Assembly (NCBI RefSeq): GCF_023101765.2
Contig: NC_064240.1
Coordinates: 2,666,001-2,730,000 of the forward strand
Reading direction: 5' to 3'
DNA length: 64,000 nucleotides
Source: Spodoptera frugiperda
Lineage: Eukaryota > Arthropoda > Insecta > Lepidoptera > Noctuidae
Within the stretch, counting starts at the first letter, position 1. Every line of letters starts with the position of its first letter. The position numbers were made by a program, and so were the translations under genes. Below the pieces are notes generated by a model, which did no database searches, was not told the origin of the DNA, and saw only the letters and a list, made by a program, of their open reading frames with translations. This document shows positions 55,459-64,000 of this stretch, piece after piece.

Positions 55459-55622
55459 AGCCGGTAAACGAGCTAACGCGGATCACCTGATGGTAAATAA
55501 CCAGTGCCACTCACGGAAACTCGCAACACCAAAGGTGTCACAGGTTGCGTTGCCGGCCTTATGGGAGTTAAGAATGATTCGGTGATTGGCATTGGGGGCC
55601 TCCAGTAACCTCACTCACACGT
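55459..55622 (-). mobile_element. C element, 3' two thirds, minus orientation
   Basis: AAGCCGGTAAACGAGCTAAC, GGATCACCTGATGGTAAATA, GGTTGCGTTGCCGGCCTTAT, GGGGGCCTCCAGTAACCTCA, then loss of the head. Confidence 0.85.
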
Positions 55623-56194
55623 ATTAAATTATATTTTCCTAATTAGTCATATCACTCCAACTACAATTCTTCTTTATTTTGTAAGCGATCATAAAAAAAT
55701 ATACCGACCTCATCTTATACAGATATCGTTCGACGACCACACTAAATGAAGTACTAAAACCCAAAAACTGCGCACACGACTCTCACTGTTTTAATTAAAA
55801 CACAGTAGAAAGATCTTAATACAAAAGACACGTAAAATTTTATTCGAATCTTAGATTGTATCGATACAAGGAGTTTTCTAGAACGAAATCCATAGCCTTG
55901 TTTAAAGCAGTAGTGATTTTTAATGTAGATTTTTTCTTTTCAATTCAATTACGGCTTTCGTGCCGATTGGCACGTCCCGGTACTACGGTCGACGGTACAC
56001 GGTAACTATCGACTCTACTATTGCATTGTAATTTCGAAGAAGTTTCCATTTGAAGATTTCAACCGGTACAATTCGCAAACGAGGACTTGATCAAGGAATT
56101 GGATTGGATTTTGTATAGAGCGATAGCGACGAGTCGTTTCGCTTTAAGTTCTTTTGCTTCCGAGTCATAAGTGCTTTTACAAATGCATATTTAA
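55623..56194. other. Unassigned; small GC-rich island at 55955-56010
   Basis: TTTCGTGCCGATTGGCACGT, CCCGGTACTACGGTCGACGG and TACACGGTAACTATCGAC stand out from AT-rich surroundings. No splice signal or frame supports an exon. It could be a regulatory element. Confidence 0.35.
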
Positions 56195-56446
56195 GTGTGG
56201 TAGAGCCATGCTTCGCCACGAATCGGCCAGCTCAACCGGAGTGATACCACGGTCTTACAGAAAACCGACGTGAACCAACGCTTAGGTTGTGTTTTATTGT
56301 ATGAGGGGCGTTACCGTGCCCAACTGATCCCCTTCTCAATACCCAAAAAGCCTTAAATTCCTAACTTCCAAAAGGCCGGCAACGCACTTATAATCAGGTG
56401 ATCTGTTTGCTCGTTTACCGGCTTATGATCCATAAAAAATCCTTCA
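56195..56446 (+). mobile_element. C element, nearly complete, with 3' internal deletion
   Basis: GTGTGGTAGAGCCATGCTTC, ACCGGAGTGATACCACGGTC, CAAAAGGCCGGCAACGCACT, then directly ATCAGGTGATCTGTTTGCTC and GTTTACCGGCTTATGATCCA, TAAAAAAT. The GTCCATGGGCGGCGGC part is missing. Confidence 0.88.
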
Positions 56447-57021
56447 TGCACATCTTATCTGATCCAGTAACGAATAACAGAAGAAAATCAGATAATGTAA
56501 AACGTTACGCAATTACATAATATATCACCCATCCAATAGAAAAAGTCTACACAAAAAAGTAAACACAAACTGAAAATATGTTAACAACTTATCACTGCTA
56601 GAACACCATAAATAGTACCTGCTAATCCTGCTATATAAAAACAAATATGTAGATATCCGAACCATTGCTCGTTATGTAAGAATTAAATTAGATTATACAA
56701 TTTCTGAACGCGCAATGTATTTTAAAATGCCCCCATTTCACGTGTTTACAGCTTCAACAAAACGTTAAAAGCTATTTCCTTCAAAGGACTTGGACTAGAT
56801 AGAAATCGAAAGGACTTAGTGCTTGTGTCCAACACTATACTGGTTGTACTGTCGCGGACAAAAGTCATAAGAATAAAAATAAATATTTCGAATTTATTAC
56901 TTTCTTCCTTGGCTCATAACCAACCAAGACGTAAGTACTTGGAGATTCACAAAATTATATTTTATTTAACTACTTTAACGTGTGCTTAATTGCATTAATT
57001 TTTAAAGAACATGCTAAATTG
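56447..57021. other. Unassigned stretch left of the primer-binding site
   Basis: If an LTR element once lay here (minus strand), its gag start should follow the primer-binding site. No frame is present, so the internal part is gone. Confidence 0.4.
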
Positions 57022-57039
57022 GCCCCACGTTGGGCGCCA
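57022..57039 (-). other. tRNA-Lys primer-binding site of an LTR retrotransposon relic
   Basis: The plus strand GCCCCACGTTGGGCGCCA equals the last 18 nt of insect tRNA-Lys(CUU) as I know it, including the CCA that is added after transcription and is not in tRNA genes. On the minus strand it is TGGCGCCCAACGTGGGGC, a primer-binding site found in insect Ty3/gypsy-like elements. It must have lain just 3' of a left LTR, so any LTR remnant is at 57040 and above. No matching second LTR, gag or pol frame is visible in the window. Confidence 0.75.
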
Positions 57040-57290
57040 ATTTAACACGTGCTTTTTACACAAAGCCAAAATGTTCTCTCTTGACGTCTCCGTCATTGAA
57101 ACCGTCACACCCTAATGTCTAATATCGCAGCCTGCCAGTATGTGTAATATAACTTAGCCTGTCAGTATATAAGTACGTATAATCAAACCTCAACCGCTAC
57201 ACTACACTTTAAAACTTGAACAGTCAATGCTAAAAATCCCGGTAACGGATGAAATGTTTTTGAAAATAAATTAAATTATTTTACTATTAT
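57040..57290 (-). mobile_element. Possible relic of an LTR
   Basis: Inferred only from its position upstream (minus strand) of the primer-binding site. It includes a TATA-like word (minus CTTATATACTG, near 57165) and ends ...GTGTTAAAT before TGGCGCC. Neither LTR end can be fixed without a second copy. Confidence 0.3.
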
Positions 57291-57789
57291 TAACTGCAAT
57301 TATTTATAGTAAAATATTAAACTACCGATCTATTTTGAATCACTCTATCTATTAAAACAACCACATCAAAATACAATACCCAGTTTAATAGACCTAAGCA
57401 TACATAGCGATAGACAGCGCAAACCGACTTTATTTTACCTTCGAAAAATAATTATCCTGAAACAGTTTACACACGTAAATGACTCAGAAAATCACTCCAC
57501 GCTTCAAGTGATTTGTCACAAAAAAAAAACTGTACACTATTGACATTTGAGCGTGATTGTACTGCCGAGTACAGGTGGCGGGTGTATCAGAAAATGTGCC
57601 ATTTAAATTCCTTCAACTTGACCTCCTCTACAGCTCGCTCACTTCGGACATTCTATTCATTCCTGTAAACAGTACACATTATACATATTTATTACCTACT
57701 CACCTTAGAAATTGTATATTAACGTTGTTTAATATATTTTCCATTTATATGATTTTTTGTTTAAGACGCGTTACCTCAAGCTAGCGTTT
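57291..57789. other. Unassigned stretch
   Basis: The 75-codon plus frame (57557-57784) is T-rich and hydrophobic without motifs. Confidence 0.4.
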
Positions 57790-57960
57790 TCTCCTATGTC
57801 GTGGGTGCGTTGTGTATGTTTGTAACATACAATTTCACATAGGTATACATGAGATCCAGGCCCGAAAAAGCAACTAAGTGATTACACAAGGAGTTGCTCC
57901 GTGCGGGAATCGAACCCGCTACACGTAGCCCAGCCACCGCGCCAATCGTTCAAAAGACTA
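57790..57960 (-). mobile_element. K SINE, best copy, perfect B box, minus orientation
   Basis: Minus strand: AACGATTGGCGCGGTGGCTG, GGCTACGTGTAGCGGGTTCG with B box GGTTCGATTCC (57906-57916), CGCACGGAGCAACTCCTTGT, GTAATCACTTAGTTGC, CGGGCCTGGATCTCATGTAT, GCACCCACGACATAGGAGAA. tRNA-like head with A-box-like TGGCGCGGTGG. Confidence 0.9.
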
Positions 57961-58142
57961 CTGATGGGGCATTAATCACCATCTTATTTTATGTAAATAC
58001 GGTTAAAAATTGTTTAATCTCACACTGTTTAATCAGTCCATGGTAGTCCACTACGTCCATGATACGGTTTTGAGCCGTTTGGGGCCGAAACACTTGAGTC
58101 ATGGGGTCCAGAGTGAGTGCACATTCTGTTATAAAGAAATTG

Positions 58143-58262
58143 CTCGTAAACTTATCGACTCTACACGTGACCAGAAGAATTGCCATTCAACGTAGCAATC
58201 CAGCCAGTCTTCTGGAAACATTCCCCAGTGACAGTGATGCGGACGAGTACTTTGACGCCTAA
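58143..58262 (+). pseudogene. Possible end of a transposable-element ORF
   Basis: The frame ending at TAA (58260-58262) reads RRIAIQRSNPASLLETFPSD, SDADEYFDA. The form (R)xIAIQRxNxASxLxTxPxxxxxxEYF resembles the end of some insect non-LTR retrotransposon proteins (QRGNAASVLGT-type). Upstream the open frame is a different one (through ARKLIDSTRDQ), so a frameshift would be needed to extend it. The TE class is not certain. Confidence 0.35.
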
Positions 58263-58754
58263 TGGAGGGAATTTTTGTTTTCTTTTTTCTTTGTTTTAGT
58301 TCCCTGAGATATAAATTATAATAAAATCACTAACAAAATTTAACATTTATGTCTGTTTTAGTATCATATTTAATAAATAAATAAATACGAGTCCGGTTGT
58401 GACTTGAAATAAGTAGATTTTTTCTTTATAATATCACTTACGTAGAACGTAAAACATTTTTCAATTATTTCATTATATTTAACAGCATCATAACAAACTG
58501 TAATACAATGATTCTTCCAGAATAATCCAGAGCGATAATAATCTCGCCTAACAAGCGAGCAATGGAAATTAATTCAGCTAACTCCGGTAAGAATTAAGGG
58601 TCGTTACACCAATTTACGAGTTCATGCCAAAGCCCCGTATAGGCGTGTGTGCCAGCCCTATTCTTTACGACGCTTGTAAACTTATTTATTTGTTAGAAAT
58701 TTGCTTTACATAGGAAATTATGACGTCATATGACTATTTATGTATATGGTATGT
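58263..58754. other. Unassigned stretch with one TGACGTCA
   Basis: TGACGTCA at 58721-58728. Otherwise nothing recognised. Confidence 0.4.
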
Positions 58755-59062
58755 CGTAGTGACCCGTTGGTTTAAGACGCCCGCTTCTTATGCATGAGAG
58801 TGCGGGCTCGAAACCTACCAACGGTAAGTACCAATGTGACTTTTTCCGAGTTATACGTAGGTACTTTCTAAGATTATTTAGACACCACTGACAAACGGTG
58901 AAGGAAAACATCGTGAGAAAACCTGGGCTTATAATTTGTAATTATAAGTTTGAAATTGCCAACCCGCATTGAGCAAGTATGGTGATTAATGCTCAAACCT
59001 TCTCCGTGTGAGAAGAGGTCTTTGGTCAGCAATGACCACTTATAAGCTGATGATGTGATGAC
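58755..59062 (+). mobile_element. G SINE, full length
   Basis: tRNA-like head GTGACCCGTTGGTTTAAGAC, GCCCGCTTCTTATGCATGAG with A-box-like TGGTTTAAGACG and B-box-like GGCTCGAAACC (58805-58815). The body follows (CGGTGAAGGAAAACATCGTG, GCCAACCCGCATTGAGCAAG, TATGGTGATTAATGCTCAAA, CCACTTATAAGCTGATGATG). It ends in a GATGATG-type repeat, a pattern of lepidopteran tRNA-derived SINEs. About 305 bp. Confidence 0.88.
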
Positions 59063-59273
59063 TGTTTAATGTTACGTACTTTACAGATATAAATTTTGTA
59101 GTCTTTTCTCTATTTATGACAGGTTTGTGCACACGGTTGCACGTCAAGCTATGCAAAGCCAGTATAAACTGACCGTCGAAATGTGCGGAAAGATCATTCA
59201 AAATAAGAGCATGATAAACTGGTTTTGTACAGATTGATGTGTACCCATGTGAGTACGTGCAATCCGGAGCTGC
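59063..59273. other. Unassigned spacer
   Basis: Nothing recognised. Confidence 0.35.
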
Positions 59274-59375
59274 GGACTACCTAGCGGGTTTACCGGGGCT
59301 CCGGCTTGAAAAGCAGGAGTAGGAACTCTCGCCTCGCCCAAGGCGGGAGAAGTCATTGGATTATTTTCCCCTCTT
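59274..59375 (-). mobile_element. A element with internal deletion, minus orientation
   Basis: CCGGAGCTGCGGACTACCTA, GCGGGTTTACCGGGGCTCCG, AAAAGCAGGAGTAGGAA joined directly to CTCTCGCCTCGCCCAAGGCG, so GGGGTGGTTTTTAGTCAGTA is missing. End AGTCATTGGATTATTTTCCC. Confidence 0.92.
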
Positions 59376-59966
59376 AAAAAATTGTGAGTACGTGTAATTG
59401 CCTCAGTAAAGCGGTCAAAAGTCCAACCACTAAAGACGAAACCTCGGGTAAAGGCTTAAGTCAATATTCGTACATTGACACCAAGTCCGAATCAAAATCC
59501 CAATATTATGTATCGTCGACACGTGGATTTATACCTGGAATATAGTAAAAGTTTATTAACAGCGTTAGTCTCAAAGGATATATACGCTGTCACCATGGTG
59601 AAAAAAGGTTATCAAACTTCCATGTAATTGCTATATTAAGTTATTGAACTATTCAAATAGCCAGTTAATAAACGTGAGTTCGTTGAACCACACGACAATC
59701 AAGGGGCTATCAATTTCGCTGGCTTCGAACCCAAATTGAGAAATCGTTAAGCTAAATTATTAAGAGATAGCAGATTAAATTTCTATAACACAACAAAACC
59801 ATTTGAAGCTGATTAATTGATTTCGAGCGTGATATTGAAGTAAAGAAATTAATCAATTTTCAATCATAAGTACGTTAAAAACAATCAATAACATCTATCA
59901 TTATTTAGTATTAACTATGTATTTTGAGAAGTCATTTTTAACAAAGGAAAAACTTTCTGTACATAC
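59376..59966. other. Unassigned stretch
   Basis: Nothing recognised. Confidence 0.4.
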
Positions 59967-60104
59967 TTTTAGTGTGTATGCTTTTAAATGTAAACGAGAG
60001 CAAATTCGGCGATCTGATTGGCCGCCTCGAATAAGCCAACCAATCACAGCTCCGAACGCACTTTCATTACGATTACTTTAAAAGTAAAACAAACTTATAC
60101 TAAG
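59967..60104. repeat. I element, third copy
   Basis: CTTTTAGTGTGTATGCTTTT at left, AAACGAGAGCAAATTCGGCG, GCCAACCAATCACAGCTCCG, AACGCACTTTCATTACG, right end AAAACAAACTTATACTAAG. The left end matches the reversed right end only loosely. Confidence 0.55.
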
Positions 60105-60639
60105 GGTACTGTTCCTAAAATAGAACCTTATTTACCTACCTATAAAAAAGACTATTATAAAGTTTACTAATAAAAAACGAACAATAAAACATTAACTAAA
60201 CGTTAAACACGACAAAAGAAAATGAAAACTAATCTACATTTACACGCCTACCCGTAAAACCTTTGGCTTTAAATCTTCCTAGTACTAGTAATATAAGCCG
60301 TTTACTCGTCCTTTTAATAGTCCCAAAGTCACGGTCTATTGACCCCAAATAGGCTCGTGCACGCACAGCCAACGATAGAATAAGTGCCTAATTATCTGGC
60401 ATGACCCCACTTGGCCGAACAAAAAATTTGGATAAACTTGAAAGAGCATTTGAAAGAGGAAAAGAACTGGATTTTGTACACAATTCTGTTTACCCTTTAC
60501 TATGAGAGGGTAGGGTTGTCGCTTGAGAGATTATTATTATTACCGGCTCGTTTTTTAATGACTAACTTTAAATTGGGTTGGTACTCTAGTTATTTTTTAT
60601 GGAATAGGAGGCAAACTTATCTGTTTTCTTTTTAATTGT
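60105..60639. other. Unassigned stretch
   Basis: A 74-codon plus frame (60411-60635) ends just before an L element. It has no motif I recognise. Confidence 0.4.
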
Positions 60640-60768
60640 TCCATCCAAAGGTTGTCTGGAAGAAATCACCATTGTGTGATAAGACCGCCCATTGTACGCA
60701 TATTACTTAAAATGTATGTAACCTAGACTACTTAAATGTGTACAATAAAGCATATATAAATAAATAAA
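60640..60768 (+). mobile_element. L element (LINE-tail-like)
   Basis: CCATCCAAAGGTTGTCTGGA, AGAAATCACCATTGTGTGAT, AAGACCGCCCATTGTACGCA, ATGTGTACAATAAAG, ending in ATAAATAAATAAATA. AATAAA followed by a TAAA repeat fits the 3' end of a non-LTR retrotransposon. Confidence 0.75.
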
Positions 60769-60860
60769 TACAAACGAGCATACGGATTACTTGATGGTAA
60801 GCATACAGCGCCGCTTATGGACACCCAGAACACGAGAGGAGTGACACCACAATCTCTTTT
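60769..60860 (-). repeat. C tail fragment, minus orientation
   Basis: ACAAACGAGCATACGGATTA, CTTGATGGTAAGCATACAGC, GCCGCTTATGGACACCCAGA. Confidence 0.75.
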
Positions 60861-61154
60861 AGTCAGAATCAGAATTATTTTTATTGAAATGTTTGTCCTT
60901 GAAAAATAATATGTTATGAGAAATGCGACCTACATCATATACAATGTGATAGGGGCGAGACTTCTAACCCGTTAAGGCTGAATACTACATCTAATTTTAT
61001 CGACAAAAGTCCTGGGTCGAAGGGGTCGAACCTAAAAATTATGGCCATTTTAATATTTTTTTTACTTTTTTTTATATCAAAGGTTGTATAGAACCGACCT
61101 AATTCATTATTATGTTTATATGTTTTGGTGAGAAAAAAAACAGTTATAAACTCG

Positions 61155-61617
61155 TGGGTGGATAAAACAGTTCTATATTTATCCCCAGTACCTATGATTT
61201 TAAAGATCAAATGTCCATATAATTTTCTATAATACTTTTAATAATAGCTTCAGGACTGCCTCGTTGGTCGAGTCATGGTCGCAATTGCGACTGTCGGACA
61301 AGGGGTCTCAGGTTTGATTCCCGGGTCGGGCAAAGTATTGCTGGGCTTTTTTCAAAACGCCTCAACCTGGTATATGGTTCACACCCTATTACATGGGACT
61401 TATGACACTAATGCTGTAAGTTGGTGTACAATGTACAATCGCAATACGTGCCGTTATGTGCACCTCTGTATACCTGTTCGGGGATAAAAGGCGTGACGTT
61501 GCATATATATGTTTATTTTGGGTTGATAAAACAGTTATATGTTTATCCCCAGTACTCGTGATTTTAAAGATCAAATGTCCATGTATTTCTCTATAATACT
61601 TTTAATAATAGCTTCAG
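61155..61617 (+). repeat. ~100-bp direct duplication flanking a B SINE
   Basis: Unit 1 (61155-61253) and unit 2 (61519-61617) share GATAAAACAGTT, TTTATCCCCAGTAC, GATTTTAAAGATCAAATGTC and ATAATACTTTTAATAATAGC then TTCAG, 364 bp apart, about 90% alike by eye. The SINE starts right after unit 1. Too long for a target-site duplication, so either a tandem duplication was split by the SINE or the SINE took part in an unequal exchange. Confidence 0.85.
61254..61500 (+). mobile_element. B SINE, full length, both pol III boxes (reference copy)
   Basis: GACTGCCTCGTTGGTCGAGT with A-box-like TGGTCGAGT (61265-61273), TGGTCGCAATTGCGACTGTC, B box GGTTTGATTCC (61311-61321, one change from consensus), CGGGTCGGGCAAAGTATTGC. 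A shortened core follows (CCTGGTATATGGTTCACACC), then GTGCACCTCTGTATACCTGT and GGGGATAAAAGGCGTGACG. About 247 bp. The AGCACGGAGTCTGG word seen in other copies is deleted here. Confidence 0.9.
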
Positions 61618-61904
61618 CTTTCAGTTTAACTCCTTTGATGTTTTATTTCGGTTTTATCTTCTTGGAAATAAGTATTAATATTTCGTAGTTGACTTTACAA
61701 ACGATTGTAAGGCCAACCTCCATTCAATTTGAAATGCCATCGTGATATCGAAATTCGAACAGATTTTATAAATAAATAATTCGTTGAATTAAAACAATAC
61801 GTCATATTTTAAATTGGCAATAAATGAAAACCAACTATAGATTTTATAATTAGTTGTTTTGGTGGAATAATCAGTGAAACTACTAAAAGTAAATACCTTT
61901 TTTT
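61618..61904. other. Unassigned spacer
   Basis: Nothing recognised. Confidence 0.35.
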
Positions 61905-62050
61905 AATGGGGAAAAACATTCAATGGCTTCTCTCGCCTTGGGCAAGGCATTTATGTGTTTGACTCTTATTGACTAAAAACCACCCCGTTTCTACTTCTGA
62001 TTTTCGAGCCGGAGCCCCGGTAGCCCGCTAGGTAGTCCGCAGCTCCGGTA
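61905..62050 (+). mobile_element. A element, near full length
   Basis: AATGGGGAAAAACATTCAAT, GGCTTCTCTCGCCTTGGGCA, TTATTGACTAAAAACCACCC, TTTTCGAGCCGGAGCCCCGG, TAGTCCGCAGCTCCGG. Confidence 0.92.
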
Positions 62051-62934
62051 AGTATTCAGTGAATAATACGCAATAAAAAGTAAGAGTACATTGTTCTAAT
62101 AAGGTAAAAGAAAAGTATGACACGTTCTCATTTGTAGTAATAACTTTGTATGAACGTAGTGGTACTTAACGCGTAGTAAACCGTTTATGACCTCCCAATA
62201 TTCTCCCTCAGTGAAGGTGAGGTATCAGTAAAGAAAGAGGTTTGTTTTGGGTTGCTACAATAATGATAGAATCGCGATGTACAAGTTTAAACCTTAGGTT
62301 CCGTTGATGATTTTCTTTGCTATTAACTATGAATAACCCTGTATTAATAGTTAAAATAATAAGCATATAACGTATAATAAAAAAAATACGCGTTTCTTTG
62401 AGAAAATAAAAAATACGTGTCTAATATTTTAAAATAATCTACAAGACGGACATTAAATAAAAATTTGTCATCAATTAGGGACCAGAATAAAAAAAATAAG
62501 ACAATATTTTGTCAGCCCTGTTCACTTAAACCGTTCAAATGTTCTGCTCGTGATTTCGTCCCATTTAACAGCAATGGATGGCTTACCTTTTGCGCCATTT
62601 TTTAAAAGACAAACGTTATCTAAGTAATACAATATGATAATATGGATCAAGTGTTTTTTCTTCGCGTGATTCTCGCTGTTTCAACATTTTATGACGTCAA
62701 ACGTAATGCTTCTTTATCGTAAAGCGGTTTTGTCGTAATTTTTTCGCTGTATCGAGGGAAGTTCATCATCAAATTTATGTTTAGATGGCAGTAAAATTAC
62801 TTATCTTTTGTTCATGACTTAATAAGACAGACTAAATCATTGTGGTTGTTCTTGTAAAAAATATATTATAATTATAAGAAAGTCTAAAATATTTGGGATA
62901 TTGGCATAAACATGAGTATGGTTCATGTAGATAT
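62051..62934. other. Mostly unassigned; M repeat copy 2 and one TGACGTCA
   Basis: 62390-62460 (GAGAAAATAAAAAATACGTG, TCTAATATTTTAAA, ACAAGACGGACATTAAA) is the M counterpart of 34513-34580. TGACGTCA lies at 62692-62699. Nothing else recognised. Confidence 0.5.
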
Positions 62935-63050
62935 TAAATCATCAAATGACTCCTCCCATCCTGAGTGAGTGAGAAATGAGGCTGTTCTAGACTCTTACTG
63001 ACTAAATACGACTCCGTTCCTACTCCTGCTCCATGCCAAGCCCATGGTAT
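62935..63050 (+). mobile_element. A element, degenerate
   Basis: AAATCATCAAATGACTCCTC, CCATCCTGAGTGAGTGAG, TAGACTCTTACTGACTAAAT, CTCCGTTCCTACTCCTGCTC, then unrelated. Confidence 0.7.
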
Positions 63051-63276
63051 ATGGCAAACATCACACGCGACCCTGACTGGACAATTATGTGACTTAACTT
63101 TCTTTGTTGCGACTCAAAATGTCATCTTCATACGCTATTAAGCGACGTAATTAAAGCCATTTATGTAAGTAATAGGCACCACATAATTGGGAACGATCTA
63201 TGTGTACAAGATAAAAGACTCACAAACAACCTATTATCACGAAAAGTCGGTATCATTCACAAATGGTTCTAATTAA
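63051..63276. other. Unassigned spacer
   Basis: Nothing recognised. Confidence 0.35.
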
Positions 63277-63526
63277 GGGCCTATGCACACCACGTTTTTT
63301 AAACGCGCTGTCGTTGCGCGTTTGTAGCGATACACACGCAAGTTAGACGCAGCCTGTAGACCTTTGCACACCTGACGCGATGCAAACGCACGTGTGTAGC
63401 GATGCAGACGCGCGTGTGTATCGATGCACACGCGCCCGTGCCGCGCGTTTGTATCGATACAAACGACAACAAACTGGAAAAAACGCGCGGCGACGCGCGT
63501 TTAAAAAACGTGGTGTGCATAGGCTC
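63277..63526. mobile_element. Harbinger-type MITE, 250 bp, intact ends and TAA target duplication
   Basis: Left GGGCCTATGCACACCACG and right CGTGGTGTGCATAGGCTC are reverse complements over about 32 bp with one mismatch (inner part TTTTTTAAACGCGC). TAA flanks both sides (63274-63276, 63527-63529), and a 3-bp T(A/T)A duplication with GGG/GGC-starting ends is the signature of PIF/Harbinger elements. The GC-rich interior has degenerate repeats of GCGATGCA-ACGC and TGTGTATCGATGCACACGCG words, so both strands read alike. No transposase. The minus frame inside is a translation of these repeats. Confidence 0.85.
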
Positions 63527-63529
63527 TAA

Positions 63530-64000
63530 GCACTAGATAAGTACATTGACTGATTTAGTAATTGTTTTGGTCATAATTATAGAACTGTAATAGGTAATGC
63601 TATTACTTTAGTTCGTAGCAATAAATAAAACTGCAATTAATTACCAACAAGCTGTTGCCATATATATTGCAGATTTACGGGCTAATTAATTTTAACGAAT
63701 CAACCTGCATACATTTCATTTGCATAGTTCTACCTACTAAGCATAATAAAGGAAAAATATTAATTACATATTTTTTTATGTTAATTGTGTTTCTACGTGA
63801 AACTAAAGTTCAATTAATATAATTGATAGATCGAAATACCGATTACTGAACCGAAAAAAAAAACTTTATAAAAAACCAAAGTTCCTTTCTTTTCTCCTCT
63901 AGAAAACCTCAAAATAAAATACATATTTTTGTTCCAAACATCAAATACTTATGAATAATCCTTTCCATAATTAACTAATATTAAGTACGAAGATTAACAT
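63530..64000. other. Unassigned right end of the window
   Basis: AT-rich, no gene or recognised repeat. Confidence 0.4.

Noticed and set aside
57022..57039. A tRNA-Lys gene
   Set aside because: Only the last 18 nt match, the rest of a cloverleaf is absent, and the encoded CCA indicates a primer-binding site.
61254..61500. Functional tRNA gene suggested by A and B boxes
   Set aside because: The boxes belong to a SINE head found at many places; there is no cloverleaf beyond them.
63299..63520. Minus-strand frame rich in Arg, Cys, Thr
   Set aside because: Lies wholly inside the Harbinger-type MITE and reflects its repetitive interior.
1..64000. Bacterial-style promoters, ribosome-binding sites, terminators, or operons
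   Set aside because: The repeat content, SINEs, splice-type signals and absence of packed frames show an animal genome, so such motifs would be chance matches in AT-rich DNA.
1..64000. Telomeric TTAGG arrays or rRNA genes
   Set aside because: Looked for; no TTAGG run of more than a couple of units and no rRNA-like GC-rich conserved block was seen.

Overview
Kind of sequence. This is AT-rich animal nuclear DNA, roughly one third G+C by eye. It has no long open reading frames and no operon-like gene packing. It is full of short interspersed repeats whose key motifs I associate with moth genomes: tRNA-derived SINEs, elements with a GAGAGCCATGCTTCGGCACG head, elements carrying CCAATGACTTCTCCCGCC, an element ending in CGCACTTGGCCGG, and the retrotransposon end CTGGACATAGGCCTCTCC. 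I infer a lepidopteran, most likely a noctuid-type moth. That inference rests on remembered repeat types, not on a search.

Layout. No complete protein-coding gene can be supported. The best host-gene signal is at 4120-4590 on the minus strand: a GC-rich island in AT-rich surroundings, followed in the minus-strand direction by about 470 nt of UTR-like sequence and a strong splice donor (CTG|GTAAGT). I read it as a candidate non-coding first exon of a gene running left, out of the window. Positions 1-4119 would then be first-intron sequence and 4.6-64 kb upstream intergenic DNA. A 47-codon frame at 23660-23803 (minus) behind an acceptor-like tract is the only other, weak, host-exon candidate.

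Repeats. Letters are local labels. A: CCAATGACTTCTCCCGCC family, about 17 copies or fragments. B: tRNA-like SINE, about 11 pieces. C: GAGAGCCATGCTTCGGCACG family, about 18 pieces. D: TACAGGGTGTAA terminal-repeat element and its large fold-back derivative at 29.4-30.5 kb. F1/F2: two fragment families. G and K: further tRNA-like SINEs. H: element rich in CTATGCTACGTAGC-like words. I: short inverted-repeat element ending CAAACTCGTACTAAG. J: GGTAAAGTTGCCA words. L: LINE-tail-like unit. M, N, Q: low-copy repeats. Single-copy structures include a likely Harbinger-type MITE (63277-63526), a TA-flanked inverted-repeat element (32517-32900), a 248-bp palindrome (14617-14864) and a 44-bp perfect palindrome (47752-47795).

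Dead retrotransposon coding pieces lie at 22498-22671 (RTE-type C terminus with an in-frame TGA), 52126-52326 (non-LTR C terminus, minus) and, less surely, 58143-58262. A perfect 18-nt tRNA-Lys primer-binding site at 57022-57039 (minus) marks the relic of an LTR retrotransposon.

How the parts relate. There is no pathway or gene system here. The window is a record of nested insertion, inverted duplication and tandem duplication beside one possible promoter. The most unusual items are the D-derived fold-back, the excess of the 8-mer TGACGTCA (nine sites), the oppositely oriented 7-bp arrays at 9.9 and 12.9 kb, and the lysine-tRNA primer-binding site.
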